From Parietaria judaica (taxonomy: Eukaryota; Streptophyta; Magnoliopsida; Rosales; Urticaceae), in contig OX940861.1 in assembly GCA_954871525.1 (NCBI GenBank), forward strand, positions 39,011,201 to 39,075,200: a DNA stretch of 64,000 bases. The letters are read 5' to 3'. The notes under the pieces were generated by a model that had not been told where the DNA came from, made no database searches, and saw only the letters and a list, made by a program, of their open reading frames with translations. Made by a program: the position numbers and the translations under genes. Of the stretch, positions 1 to 12,130 are shown one piece after another (the first letter of the stretch is position 1; every line of letters begins with the position of its first letter).

Positions 1-940
1 CATCAGCATTTTGATCACCATATTACCGGAATTTTCTCCGTTTCGGTTTGCGAAAAATGTACCTGACTGCAAAGTTGATCCGCCATGAAAAAGTCGAGCA
101 TGACAACCTGCGAAAAAAAGGACAAGTTGATTAGGCTGAACGTTAGCTTTCGTGTCAATGTCACGGAAAATCTTGATCCAAGTGAAGTTGCGTACCTTGT
201 AGAGAGGCGACAGGACGATGTTTCTAATGACACGGAGGAAGCGGCGACGGCTCGAACGATAAACTATGTCGAAGGGACACACCAGTAAGATCAAGAAAGC
301 CTGCAAGGTGGAATCGTAAAGAGTTTGTCAATCGATTAAATAAAAAAACCGAGAGTTCGGTGCACAATACGGGGCTGATCTGTTTACCAGCAAGAGTAGG
401 CCGGGAATGCCTTGCACTTGCGCCAAAGAGTAGCCTTTGGTGAGCAGCCCCAAGTGGAGAAACATAGCTCCGACGACGAGGGTCATGGACGTGGCGCAGA
501 TCAAGAAAACGTCGCGGTACTTGAGCTCCTTGGTCTGTGAGAGCTCGAAGATGAAACTGTAGTTTATGCGCGTCTTTCGCCAAGCGAAGATGTCGCAGCC
601 GTAGAGAAAGAAGTGCAGGAACAGCAGGCTGAACATGCTGCAAGAGAATGAAGACATGATTATTTATTTACTGGTTTTAAATTAATAATATTTGAGGCAT
701 AAGTGAGATAAAGTTGCATGCCTGAGCACAGGATAAGAGGTTTCCATGTAGACTGAAGTCTCTTTTTGCCTTCGGTAGAGGCCAGTGATGTGAGCCATGA
801 TCACATACCCAGTGAACAGAGCAATGAAACCACCAGCGAACAGCCCTGGTTAACAAAAATAATTTTGTTGATTTTAATTTTTAATTTTTTTTTGGTCAAT
901 GGAAATTCCAGTTTCCATATAGTAAAATAGAAAGGGACTT

Positions 941-977
<37 letters not shown>

Positions 978-2494
978 TGATCGTAAAAATATACCTTTTA
1001 TTCTAAAAAACCAGTCAAAATATATAAGTGAAATTTGCGAAACAACCTTCTAGCTTTCTAATTTGAAATTAATTTCTTAATAAAACTTACAATACTTAAA
1101 ATTAACGTTTGGTAATTTTTTAACCTTTTGAAAATTAAATGATAATTTTTTTCTAAAATTAAATTAGAGGATATAAATTAAGAATTCTAAATGAGTGTGC
1201 GTTTGAGGGTATATTTAAGCTGTTTTTGATAGTATATATGTATGAAAACTAATTAAAAAAAAGTATACATAAGAAAAAAACTAAAAAAATTAATTTAAAG
1301 TTAAATAAAACATGAGATTGATTGTTTATAGTTTATACTTTATATAAGCGTCTATAGTGTGTCACAATAAGTTATGGGTCCAACGTAACAAGCTTTGTGC
1401 TATACCGACCAAACAGAACAGTGTTTTTCCTATAGGCTCTTCATATTGGGTATTTGTCTCAAGCTAATACTTTATCATCCCACAAAAGAAAAAAAAATAT
1501 ATACTATATAGTATTATACTATGTATATAGTAACTAAATATAATAGACCAACCACTGAATTCCTTAAGTTCCATACTTTAGTGGCCCAAGTGGAAGGGAC
1601 CTTTTCTCTCTTTAATTTGGTGCCAAATCTTTGAAATTACATGTCAAATAAATGGTCAAGCTTAATGCTCTCCATTAGAGGCAAATAAATAATTATAATA
1701 TATAGGGTTAATTGCGGCAATAATGCACAACCTTTGGTCAGCAGGGGTTTTAGGTCCCCAACCTTTCAAAGTGTGGGAAAAAATACACAACGTTTGTTGA
1801 ATGTAAAATCCGTTGGTCCTTCCGTTAGGGATGTTAAATTCTGCTGATGTGGCATCGTTAAACTGCCAAATGGACTGCCAACTTGTAATATTAATTACAT
1901 AACTTAATTAATAAGAATAAATTAAATCAAATTTTATTTATGATTCAAAAAACAAATTAATACTTTAAATTAAATAAATAATTTTTACTCCCCCTAAAAA
2001 TCTAACAGACTCTTCGTCGAACATGACCAAAATTTTGAAAAACGACGAATTATTAAACACGACTAAAATTTGTAAAGATTACATAACGACAGTTTATTAG
2101 AAACGACTAAAATTTTGGAAAAACGACCGATTATTAAAAACAACTGTAATTTATAAAACAACATAGTAAATATATGAATAATATTGAAGCACGAGTTTAA
2201 AATAGGAACTACGCGTTAAATAAGTATTGTTCGTTAATTTAAAGTTTTAATTTATTTTTTGAATCATAATTAAAATATGATTTAATTTATTCTTATTAAT
2301 TAGGTTATGTAATTTATATTACAAGTTGACAGTCTATTTGGCAGTTTAACGATGCCACATCAGCAGAATTTAACATTCCTAACGGAAGAACCAACGAATT
2401 TTACATTCAACATGTATTTTTGCCCACACTTTGAAAGGTTTGGGACCTAAAACCCTTGTTGATCAAAAGTTGTGCATTATTGCCGCAATTAACC

Positions 2495-2532
<38 letters not shown>

Positions 2533-4491
2533 ATTAGTTAAAAATGAAAGTATGAAATCTCACAAAGTGAATAAATGATATCTTCTCTTACCGATGAAGA
2601 ATGTTACGGAGTGTGATTCCTCTCGTTGATGCGGTTTCAGATACTTCATCGCTTTTCTTTTGTCTTCTTCCGCGAAATTCTTTATGAATACCTCTTCCAC
2701 CTCGTCTCCCAAATTCATCACCTGCCATTTTCATTTCTTACACTAATCAACACATGCATCGATACATATATATATATATATAAAAATATATTTACAGTGT
2801 TTTTGAAGTTCATTTCATGAGTCAGACAAGCATATATCTAGGGAGGGACATCTCCATTATCAATCATGGGATCATTTGCCACTTTATGTTGTCGGAAAAG
2901 CAAAACTACATACGAACACGGTACTAAATGTCTGAATAGATAATCCTCAAATGAATAAATAACAAAAAAATAATGTAGAATAATTTTACCTTGTCCGAGC
3001 TGTTGAAATATGAACTCTCCACCACTTTCAGATAAATGGGAAGAACTTGCTTCCCAGTCACCTGAAACAAACAGAGCAAAAGGACAAGAATCACTTTCAC
3101 GTCGTTTATGCACAGGACCGGACCGGGCTTCAGGGGAAGCGAAGTAGAAAAAAATATATTTTTTATTTTGAGCCCTGAAATTAAATTATTTCGACAAAAT
3201 TCTAAAGTTATTTTTCGCCTAAAGTCCCTTCAAACTCGTGGCCGGCTCTGTATATGAAATGTAACATCTAAAGACTCACTTTGTCAAACTTCTTGAGAAT
3301 CTTTATAAAGGCAAGCATGTTCAAGTTCCTGAAAGCCCAAGATCACCGGTTTAGATTCTCTATAGAACAAGGAGATGAAAAAACTATAATGGTGTTATTT
3401 TTTTTTTTACCTGTAAGTCTTGAGATAGCCGAGGCCTTTGTAGAGCTCGACGAAGGCGCCCCGTATCATCTTCTCGGCGTGGTGGAGCTTGGTGCGGTTT
3501 ATCCTCGGCTTGCTTCCCTCGGGGTTGCACTTCTTCGAGGACTGGCTGACGAAGTCGTCCCACACCAAGTAGCTGATCGCCGAAAGCGTCCGCGATGGGT
3601 TCGTCAAGGGGATGTTTATCCCAAAGCTCTTCCCTTGGCAGCTGAAAACCCGACTCGACACGCTCCTCAGCCTGCTCTCCTCTTTCTTCGCCTCCATTAT
3701 CGAACTCCCCAGCTCCCCCGACCTTTCCGTCTCCTCTGCGCCGGTGGGGTTGTCCTGAGTCTGATCCTGCTCCGCTCTGTCGCCGTTGACCGACTCCTCT
3801 GCACCATTGGCAAAACTTACTCGTTAAGGATTTCATTACCAACGAGTTTCGACATTGTCCGTGCTCGGTTCGCGTGCTTACCGGGAGAGGCCGGGCACGA
3901 CATGGAGGCATCTTCCTTGGCGTCCTCTTTCCCACGCTTCTGCTGCTGCTTAAGCGCGGCCTTGACCTCGGCGAGGATCTCCATTTGCTTCCTCAGCGAG
4001 TCGCCTCTCTCAAGGAACTCCTTCTCCTTCGCCTTGTAGAACTGGTTCACCTTGTTCAGCTGGCGGTCCAGGCACTCGAAGAACTCCTTCGCCGCCTCCG
4101 TGTCTGCAAACTGTTCCAGGAGCTCCGTCTCGTACACGTCGCCCTTGCTCGCCGACGATGCCAGCGTCTTACGAACCTGCCACCAAAAAGAAGAAGATCA
4201 AACACCGAAACAACGCAGCGACAGCGAGTAACACAGAGAGAGAGTGTCTCTCACGTGAATGGCTCCATGGTGATCTCTGGGCTTATGGCCGAAGAGAGAG
4301 AGCTTCTTGAGAGAAGCGAAGACAGAGAAAGAGTTGTTATTATTATTATTATTATCGTTGGTGTTGTTGTTAGTGTTAGTGTTGAGAAGGTGGATCTTTT
4401 TGAGGTCTTTCTTGAGTTGCCAGTAATCAACGAAAGCCTCTTTCCATTCAGGGACGAGTTGGCCTTCGAACTGCTTGGAGAACTTCACCAT
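1..4491 (-). CDS. PHO1;H1-like: PHO1-family phosphate exporter (PHO1;H1-like), 3' end off the window
   Basis: This is an SPX-EXS protein that exports inorganic phosphate and helps in phosphate signalling. Ten exons keep one frame of 565 codons: 4491-4255, 4176-3882, 3798-3411, 3328-3280, 3061-2990, 2721-2592, 845-722, 637-388, 300-196 and 107-63. A donor at 62 leads off the window. The start is [20 protein letters not shown], a classic PHO1 N-terminus. The SPX domain covers roughly residues 1-350; the conserved Lys/Tyr surface expected to bind inositol pyrophosphates is at about 119-131 ([13 protein letters not shown]). Predicted membrane segments begin at about residues 391 (exon 7), 432 and 475 (exon 8) and 508 (exons 8-9). 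The last visible part, [10 protein letters not shown], leads into the EXS domain. Motifs such as [12 protein letters not shown] resemble Arabidopsis PHO1;H1 more than PHO1, from memory. All introns are GT-AG except intron 7, which has a GC donor. Residues 37-53 are Asn/Thr-rich. I see no stop codon or frameshift. Confidence 0.93.
638..721 (-). other. GC-AG intron 7 of the PHO1-like gene
   Basis: Exon 7 must end at 722 and exon 8 start at 637 to keep the frame (124 nt, then 250 nt) and the family sequence [14 protein letters not shown]. The intron between them starts GCATGC and ends TTGCAG. No GT lies where it would keep the frame. GC donors are a known minor class, but this one departs from the usual GCAAGT at +4 and +6. 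Confidence 0.75.
1705..2495. mobile_element. Mutator-type foldback MITE in PHO1-like intron 6
   Basis: The ends are inverted copies starting GGGTTAATTGCGGCAATAAT. Homologous arms run about 270 bp (1705-1975 against about 2225-2495), leaving a ~250-bp centre. A perfect 9-bp duplication, TAATATATA, flanks the element at 1696-1704 and 2496-2504, as expected for the Mutator superfamily. No coding capacity is seen. It accounts for nearly half of the 1,746-bp intron. The rest of the intron holds a T tract (about 942-975), AT-rich DNA and, near 1200-1240, a short piece resembling the MITE at 41.1-41.5 kb. Confidence 0.85.
3113..3250. mobile_element. hAT-like mini-MITE in PHO1-like intron 4
   Basis: This 138-bp element has imperfect inverted ends: CAGGACCGGACCGGGCTTCA on the left, and CAGAGCCGGCCACGAG read inward from the right. 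The flanking 8-mers TTTATGCA and TATATGAA match at 6 of 8 positions, a decayed TSD. Its right end resembles the CAGGGCCGGCCCTGAG segment fused into every unit of the array at 52.7-64 kb, so the two probably belong to one family. Confidence 0.6.
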
Positions 4492-4715
4492 CTTTTGCCT
4501 AATTTTCTGTCTCTGAGAGGACTGGATTAGTGTGGGAGTGAGTTCGAAATGAAGGGCGTGAAGGCAGTTTTTATGGGCAGAGAGGAGAGAATCTGGGGTG
4601 ATGCAGAGCAGGGTCGGACGTGGCGATGCTCGACAGCACATTCGAAAATATCCCCTATTCTCTCGCCCACTTGAAAAGGCTATTACTATTATGTAAATGA
4701 GTGTGTGTATATATA
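4492..4715 (-). promoter_or_regulatory. PHO1-like core promoter and 5' UTR
   Basis: A TATA box (TATATATA, minus strand, 4715-4708) lies 217 bp before the start codon at 4491. Transcription would start near 4680, giving a 5' UTR of about 190 nt. No upstream intron is evident. The TATA assignment is inferred from position and sequence only. Confidence 0.55.
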
Positions 4716-5087
4716 GGCAGGTTCGCCGGAATGTAGGTCTTTTGTTCGCCTGAGACTGACTGAGTGATGGCTTAAAGTTTTTAAGCTTTCTTAACATGCT
4801 TTCATGAAAGTTTTGAAAGAGTTATTATAGTGTGTGCGTATCGAGAGTGGGACCCAAGAAAATGTCAAAATATTTTGAAGGCAGAATGGCCATTTGGAGG
4901 GCATATTGTAAGTTGGGGTATATTTGTTACCCCCCCCCCCCCCCCCCCCCCTTGTAAGTTACGTGTGGAAAAATGACCAGACAATTTTAACTACTGCATG
5001 AAAATGATTTATTTGAGTTACGGGACCCATTGGTTGTTAGGTGGCGATTCATGTTTCGTGTCGTATTTGACTGTCGTGTTAGGTACG
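4716..5087. other. PHO1-like upstream region with a C22 homopolymer
   Basis: This stretch has no gene. It contains 22 consecutive C residues (4930-4951), flanked by two copies of a TTGTAAGTT-like string. The C tract could be a true homopolymer or partly an assembly artefact. Confidence 0.6.
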
Positions 5088-5566
5088 TAGGGGTGAAAAT
5101 GAAACCCGAAAACTAGATAAAAAAAAAAACCGTATCCGAAACTGTATCGGATTTTAAAATCCGAATCCGGATGCCAGATTAGAACCGGATTCGGATACCG
5201 GGTTTTATTATTTTAAAATTTGGATATCCGGTATCCGGTTTTCAAACCCGGTTTATTTTACGCATTTTAATTTTGAAACAATTAGATGTACGTTTTTCAT
5301 TTTTCATTATCCATTTGGATGCAATTTTTTTGAGATTAGTATTACATTTGTACGGTTTTTATGACGGTTGAGACTTAAGAAAATGTACGTATTTTTTTAA
5401 TCGGATCCGGGTAAAAACCGGATTCGGATAATAAATCCGGATTTTTAAAAATAAGTATAAGGATTTCGGATATCCGGATTTTGGATCCGGATGTGATTTT
5501 TGGATATCCATATTCGGATACCGGATAGTCCAAAAAACCCGGATATCCGCTCCGGTTTCACCCATA
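5088..5566. mobile_element. Inverted-repeat MITE carrying GGATATCC palindromes
   Basis: The left end TAGGGGTGAAAATG and the right end TTTCACCCATA are inverted copies. The interior is built from CCGGAT/ATCCGG repeats in both orientations. Four perfect GGATATCC sites occur at 5222, 5468, 5502 and 5541. The ends resemble plant hAT-type MITE termini. The TSD is unclear: GTGTTAGGT and GTGTCAGGT lie near the two ends but are offset by a few bases on the left. It sits 0.4-0.85 kb upstream of the PHO1-like TATA box. Confidence 0.6.
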
Positions 5567-8015
5567 GTGTCAGGTGTTAATCGTTTTTTACTTATTTAAT
5601 GTAGACTCAGACTCACCCCATTTATTAATCGTGTTTATGGTTGTTCTACTAGTTTAACTCATTAAAGGGATTAAGGTATTTTAAAATAATAAATTCATTC
5701 CAATTAATACTATTAATATAACAATTTTAGATGTTCGTCAATTAAACGATATTATTAATAAAATAAAAAATATAATAAGTATTAAAATACTAAATAACAT
5801 ACATAAAATGTAACTTCTTAATAGACATCTGAAACTTAATGGGTCAGATTTAGAACTATTAAGTTCATTTGTTTTTTTTATTTTAAAAATACTTAATAGG
5901 TCTGGATAGGCTCTTTATCCGTCAGATCTTTAACAAAGTCTGAATATCATTAAGAATTATATTTTCTTTCTCGTCTCCTTCTTTATTGACATGTCATGTT
6001 CTTTTCACTACTCCTCACGTATTATGTTTGGTTATTTACAATTTGTTTTTAGTTATTTTTCTCTCTCCTCTTCTAATCTTCAAAACTCTGTAACTTTTTT
6101 TTTTTTCGAGCGTCCGATTGATTCTTATACTATACCGTTGGAAAGCTTGCGACGAGATGAATCCAATGACAAGTGAGAAGATATAATTTTGATGATTTTT
6201 TTAAAACGCAAAATTCAAATTTTTTGATAAAAATATATTAAAAACCTAATAAATTAAAAATAATAATTAATTTATGGATTAAATAATTAACTAAATTATC
6301 AAATTAATTTTATAATAAAAAATTATACGAATATAAATTTTATAAATAATTTATCTAGTTGGTGAATTATTTTCTTAATTAAAGAAATCTTATTAATAAA
6401 ATTAAAAAATAATATATAATTTATATATTATATTATTTAATATCACAAATAATATTATAAATATTTTGATTATTTTAAAAATTAATAGGATGATAAATAT
6501 TTTACTGGTCAAAATATTTTATCAAATCTTAAATATTTATTTTTTGATAAGTATGGTATAAATTTATAATAAGTATGAATTATATAAAATAAAAAATTCA
6601 CTAAAGGAAAATTACATTCAGACCTATATTCAGATCTTAAAAACAAACAGACTTAATTATGTCTCATTCAGATTCATACGTCACATCTTAATAAATAGAT
6701 GTGCATTCAGATTCAGACGTCTAGATCTTACTGCAAACAAACACACCCTAAGTCTCTTCGTGTTTGTGCCGTGTTCATCCATTATTAATCATGGTCGACA
6801 CGGTTGGACCTAAATCCAAACACGTTTAAATTGTGTCGTACTTGTTTTATGTCTGACCCTAAATCGCCACTCTTAATAGATTCAATAATTATAATTGATA
6901 AACAAACATTTGATTAAGTTATTTGTTGCCTATAAGTTAATGTATTTTTTTAATCACTTTTAATGCATAGGAGAGAATAATATGCTACTTTTTGAAGTAA
7001 AGAAGGGCAATTAATGCCGCTAAAATTTAAATCTCAAGGAGAAATTTGCACCAACAAACAAAGTTCACGAGGCATTAATATCCCAACTCTCTTTTTATTA
7101 TAAACTTGAAAAAAAAAGTAATTATTAATAATTCTAATATTTTGCACTCCAATGAGTTCCATTTTAATTTTTGTTCCATGGATAGTGTGCTAAACATTGC
7201 ATTTACATGCATGGGGCCAAGGGCATTTTGGGGCATTGTGTGAAGTGCCCCATAAGTGAGTCAAGAGCTGCTTATATGGGGAAGTGAAGCTCATTGGATG
7301 GAATATTAGAAGCACACAAATGTAGTATTTGATTAGAGTAGACCACCCTGATTTCCACTAATTGTGGATAACTGAAAATAATAAATAGAAAAGAAGCCTT
7401 CAATTATGAGGCATTAGTTTTAAGGAGCAATAATCTTTAGTTTTGGTTGGACCAATATTAATTAAAACTCACAAAGAGATAAGATATGTGTTTTAGAAAA
7501 AAGCACAATATATCATTAGGGGTTTACATTAAATTGGTGGCCAACGTGTCTAATTGGGAAAGTTTAAGATTTACTAACTGAAACCCAACCCGACCCGATG
7601 CACCAAAAACTGACCCGACCCGGATTTACAGTATGAAGAATCTCTTTAAAGAAATCAAATTATCCACGTGGTTTGGGACTTTGAGTATAGTAGTGAGTCA
7701 GATCAGATTAGGCACAAGATGCCAAGGAACTATTCATATGCGGTTTCCATTTTTATAGTATTATTCTTAATAGCAAAGGGGGAAAAAAGAATTATTTGAA
7801 AGATCCTTCGTAATAGTAGAGGATAAACAAATATATGAAAAAGATTAGTATTGTTAGGATGGTAGAAGTCTTGGTTTTGGAGCCAAATTGACAAAAATAT
7901 CCAAGGGCAATGAGGAAAGAAGGTTCCATTCCATATAATCAATATGTTCTATTCCTTTGTTCTAAAACCAACTTACTTTCAATTGCCAAATTGTCAACAT
8001 GAGACCATTTATGAC

Positions 8016-8058
<43 letters not shown>

Positions 8059-8440
8059 TCGTTGTAGACATGAACTGCACTATCAACCATATAATTGTGG
8101 AAAATTGACAGCGTGCTTCAGGTGGCTGACTCAAAGATACGCTTTCACCATATGTTTATTTCTATATAATTGAATTTCATTAATACAATTTAAATTTCCC
8201 GCCACGATTTGTTAAACATAGTGACCGTCTTGGATTAAGTGCCTCAAATGAGCCTACATGCAGAACACGAATATATACACCTAACACAAGCCATCACATT
8301 CTAACTGCATGAGCGAATTACAGTGAATCATTCACATCTCATTTAAAAAAGCTGTAGAGTATTGTGCGAGCGCAAACTTCCTCAAAGACCAAGCTCTTCC
8401 TCTCCTTCGGCTTTGCGAGCTCCATTCGGGCGAGCAAACT
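5567..8440. other. AT-rich intergenic DNA, no gene seen
   Basis: I see no supported gene. Near 6109-6165 there is a string with inverted similarity to one near 51297-51355, suggesting a dispersed repeat. At about 6600-6755 there is a probable right end of a decayed MITE (AAACAAACACACCCTA). An (AT)n microsatellite runs about 8019-8056. Confidence 0.6.
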
Positions 8441-8517
8441 ATTCATTGAGTGGGTCCCACATTAGAAAAGGGCGGTCTCCTTTTGTCACTTTCTGGGTGC
8501 AGTAACGTGGGAACATA

Positions 8518-11500
8518 CAGAAAAATAAGAATTTGGTGTGATCATTGCAATATTCATGGTCATTGGAGACCCCAATGTTGGAAATTGAACGGCAAACCAA
8601 CAAATTTGAACTCTGAGTCACCAAAGCCGAATACGAGTCGTAATGCTACTCATGCAGAATTCAATCATCTTGTAAATGAGATCATCGCCCGATCAAGGTT
8701 TGAGCTACTATCAAATCCAAGTGTCGGTAATCCTACCGATACTCATGCCATACTAGCTTGACATCCGATCGTCTTTTCCAAATTCGATAATCAAGATCCT
8801 GGATCATTGATTCAGGTACAACATACCACATGACAGGAGATCGAAGCTATTTTCTCACATTCGAGCAAAACACAAGTCACTCCTCTGTTACGACTGCTGA
8901 CGGGACACTAATACCGGTTGAAGGAATCAGATCAGTTCGAATATCAGAGGACATTGTACTTTAATATGTTCTCTTTGCTCCAAAGATCAAGTGCAACCTT
9001 ATTTCGTTCAGTAAACTTACTCGTGACTCTAATTGCATGACTCGTTTCTTTGCCGAATTTTGTGATTTTCAAGTATTGGGTTCCGATAGGGAAATTGGTA
9101 GAGGCGAGATGCGTGGTGGACTCTACGTGTTTCACGAAACAAATTTTCATTGTAACCAAATTCAAATCTCAGGTCAAAGCCTTGTGTCCATTTCAAACAC
9201 AAACTCCACCTCTTTGCCTATCGATAAACAAGTCATGTTGTGGCTTTATTGTCTTGGTAATCCAAATTTCCAATATTTTGTAAAATTGTTCCCAAACTTG
9301 TTCACTAGCATAAAACAGTCCTCTTATCAATGTGAAGTTTGTCAATTTGCAAAACATATTCGATCTTCCTTCCGTGACATCGACTATAAGTCATCCAAAC
9401 CATTCTTAGTGATTCACTGTGATATTTGGGGGCATTCACGATTGCGTCACATAAGTGGTGCTCGATGGTTCATCACATTCATTGATGACGACTCTCGCAT
9501 GTCCGTATGAAAGAGAAATCAGAAGCATCGTCTATCTTTCAAAATTTCTACAACATGATCGAGTCCCAATTTCAAACAAATATTCAAGTCCCCCATACGG
9601 ACAATGCATGAGACTACTTCAATCAAATCCTTAACCCATATTTATCCGAAAAAGAGATAGTCCATATAAGTTTGTGTGTTGACACTCCGCAACAAAATGG
9701 AATTGCACAGCGCAAAAATTGACATATCCTTGAAGTTTCTCGATCCATTATGTTTGCTAAATCTATTCCCAAACACTTTTGTGGAGATGCAATTCTCACA
9801 GCCACATACCTCATTAATCGCATGCCAAGTCGTATTCTAAACTTCCAACCTCCTCACCAAGTCCTCACTCAAATTCATCCACATCTCTTGTCGTTCTCTT
9901 CCAACCTACCAAAGAAGGTCATGGGTGTTCTGCCTTTGTCCATGTCCACAAACAAAATCGATCGAAACTCGATCCTCGAACCATTAAGTGCATCTTCTTG
10001 GGTTATTCTTTACATAAAAAAGGGTACAAATGCTATTGCCCTAATACTCGCACCATGTATAACTCAATGGATGTCACTTTCTTCGAAGGTGAGTATTTCT
10101 TTCCCAAATCCGATATTCAGGGGGAGAACCTTTGGGAATCTCAAATTTGGGAAGTCAATCAAGACACCCAACCCGAAATCCCATCACCTTCAATTCAACT
10201 AATCGACATTCTTCCGACGTCCACTCCTTTTTCGATCGTCGGTATTCTGAGTACAACGTCCAAAATTCCTTCGACTCCCATTCCACTTCCGGTTGTCAAA
10301 AATATCACGGACTCACTTCCTAGCTCACCTCGATCTCTTGAACATGTAGAGGGCGCCACCGTCTCAAATCGGCCAAGATCCGGATCCGACACCCTCTACC
10401 TCGAATAATCCATCTGGTACAGAAACTCTTGAACCCGTGGTCGATGATTCAGATCTCCCCATTGCTCTCCGGAAAGGCATTCGTAAGAAACCTCTTCATG
10501 GGAACACTGAATATCCCATTGAACGTTATGTTGCCTACAACAAGTTGCATACGTCATATAGGGCTTTCATCACTTACCTTGATAACATCAAGGTTCATAG
10601 CTCTATTCATGAAACTCTTAAGATTCCCGCTTGGAAACATGTAGTTGAAGAAGAAACCCGAGCATTGGATAGCAACAGAACATGGAGTCTCACTGAATTA
10701 CACTGCGGAAATGCCCCGCCGGGTGTAAATGGGTCTTCACGGTCAAGTACAAGTCTGATGGGAGTATCGATAGATTAAAAGCTAGACTTGTCGCAAAGGG
10801 ATTCACTCAATCTCAAGGAATCGACTTTCAAGAGACTTTTGCACCAGTGGCTAAACTAAATACGGTACGAGTACTTCATTTTCTTGCCGTAAATTGGGAT
10901 TGGCCACTATTTCAACTTGATGTCAAAACCGCATTCCTCAATGGCGACCTTGAAGAATAAGTCTACATGAATATACATCCGGGACTAAAAGAAGACTCCA
11001 ATCGTTACTTAGTCTGCAAATTGAAGAAGTCGTTGTAGGACTTAAAGCAATCTCCTCGTGCTTGGTTTAAGAAATTCACCAAAGCCGTCACATCTAACGG
11101 GTACCTCCAATGTCAAGCCGATCATACTCTCTTCGTTAAACGGAACAACAATGGAAAGATCGCAATCCTCATTGTGTACGTTGACGACATAATCCTAACA
11201 GGTGATGACTCCGAGGAACTCGTCAAACTAAAGCAAGTACTCGCAACACAATTCGAGATTAAAGATCTCGGAACTCTAAGATACTTCTTGGGTATGGAAG
11301 TAGCAAGATCAGACGAAGGCATTGTTATCTCCCAAATGAGGTATGTACTTGACTTACTCCAAGAAACCGATCTACTTGGTTGCAAGCCGGTTGACGCTCC
11401 AATGGATCCAAACAAGAAGCTCTCTCATTGCACCGAAAACGCTCCTGTTGACAAAGGGAGATATCAGAGACTCGTCGGCAAGCTCATCACACTCGTCCAG

Positions 11501-12123
11501 ACATTGCCTACTCTATTAGTGTTGTAAGCCAACACATGAACAACCCGAACGAGGATCATTTGGAAGCCTTAAACATAATCTTAAGGTACTTGAAGTCTAA
11601 TCCCGATCATGGCTTATTATTCCAAAAAACTGAGACTCGTGAGACTAAGATCTTCACAGATGTGAGTTGGGCTGGAGAAGCCAGTGATCGAATATCAACC
11701 TCAGGATATCACTCGTATGTCTGGGGAAACCTTGTTACTTGGAGAAGCAAGAAGCAATCAGTTGTCTTCCGGAGTTGTGCAGAATCTGAGTATCGTACTC
11801 TCACATTAGGAATATGCGAGGGAATGTAGATCTAGAGGCTCTTGAAAGAGCTAAGATGGATCAATGTGGAGCTATCAAAATGTTCAGTGATAGCCAGTCC
11901 GCAATCAGAATTGTCAAGAATCCAGTTCACCATGACTGAACAAGGCACATTGAAATTGATAAGACATTTTATTTCAGAGAAGGTCAATGGTGGCACTGTC
12001 AACTTGAGCTATATTCCATCAAAGCTTCAGATTGCGGACATCCTCACCAAAGCATTACCACGAAGTTCCTTTGATGAACTTAGTTCCAAGCTCGATTTGT
12101 ATAACATATACTACCAAACTTGA
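8518..12123 (+). pseudogene. Copia-A gag-pol pseudogene
   Basis: Broken polyprotein. Visible in order: a CCHC zinc knuckle (CDHCNIHGHWRPQC, about 8543-8585); a protease segment with DSGTTYHMTG (about 8806-8835); gag-pre-integrase (9037-9300); an integrase core (about 9400-9830, including FIDDDSRM); a reverse transcriptase with YVDDIILTGDD (about 11175-11210); an RNase H with FTDVSWAG (about 11650); and the C-terminal tail to 12123. Frameshifts and stops separate these pieces, for example a TGA near 9507, a TAA near 10957, a TAG near 11036 and another near 11827. It cannot make a full polyprotein. The number of lesions suggests an insertion older than Copia-C. Confidence 0.88.
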
Positions 12124-12130
12124 GGGGGAG

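Noticed and set aside
224..643. 139-codon minus-strand frame at the left edge
   Set aside because: It runs through exons 8 and 9 and intron 8 in a frame different from the PHO1 frame; a shadow.
3384..3935. Minus-strand 183-codon frame within the PHO1-like gene
   Set aside because: It crosses intron 2 and reads exon 3 in the wrong frame. The spliced PHO1 frame explains the region.
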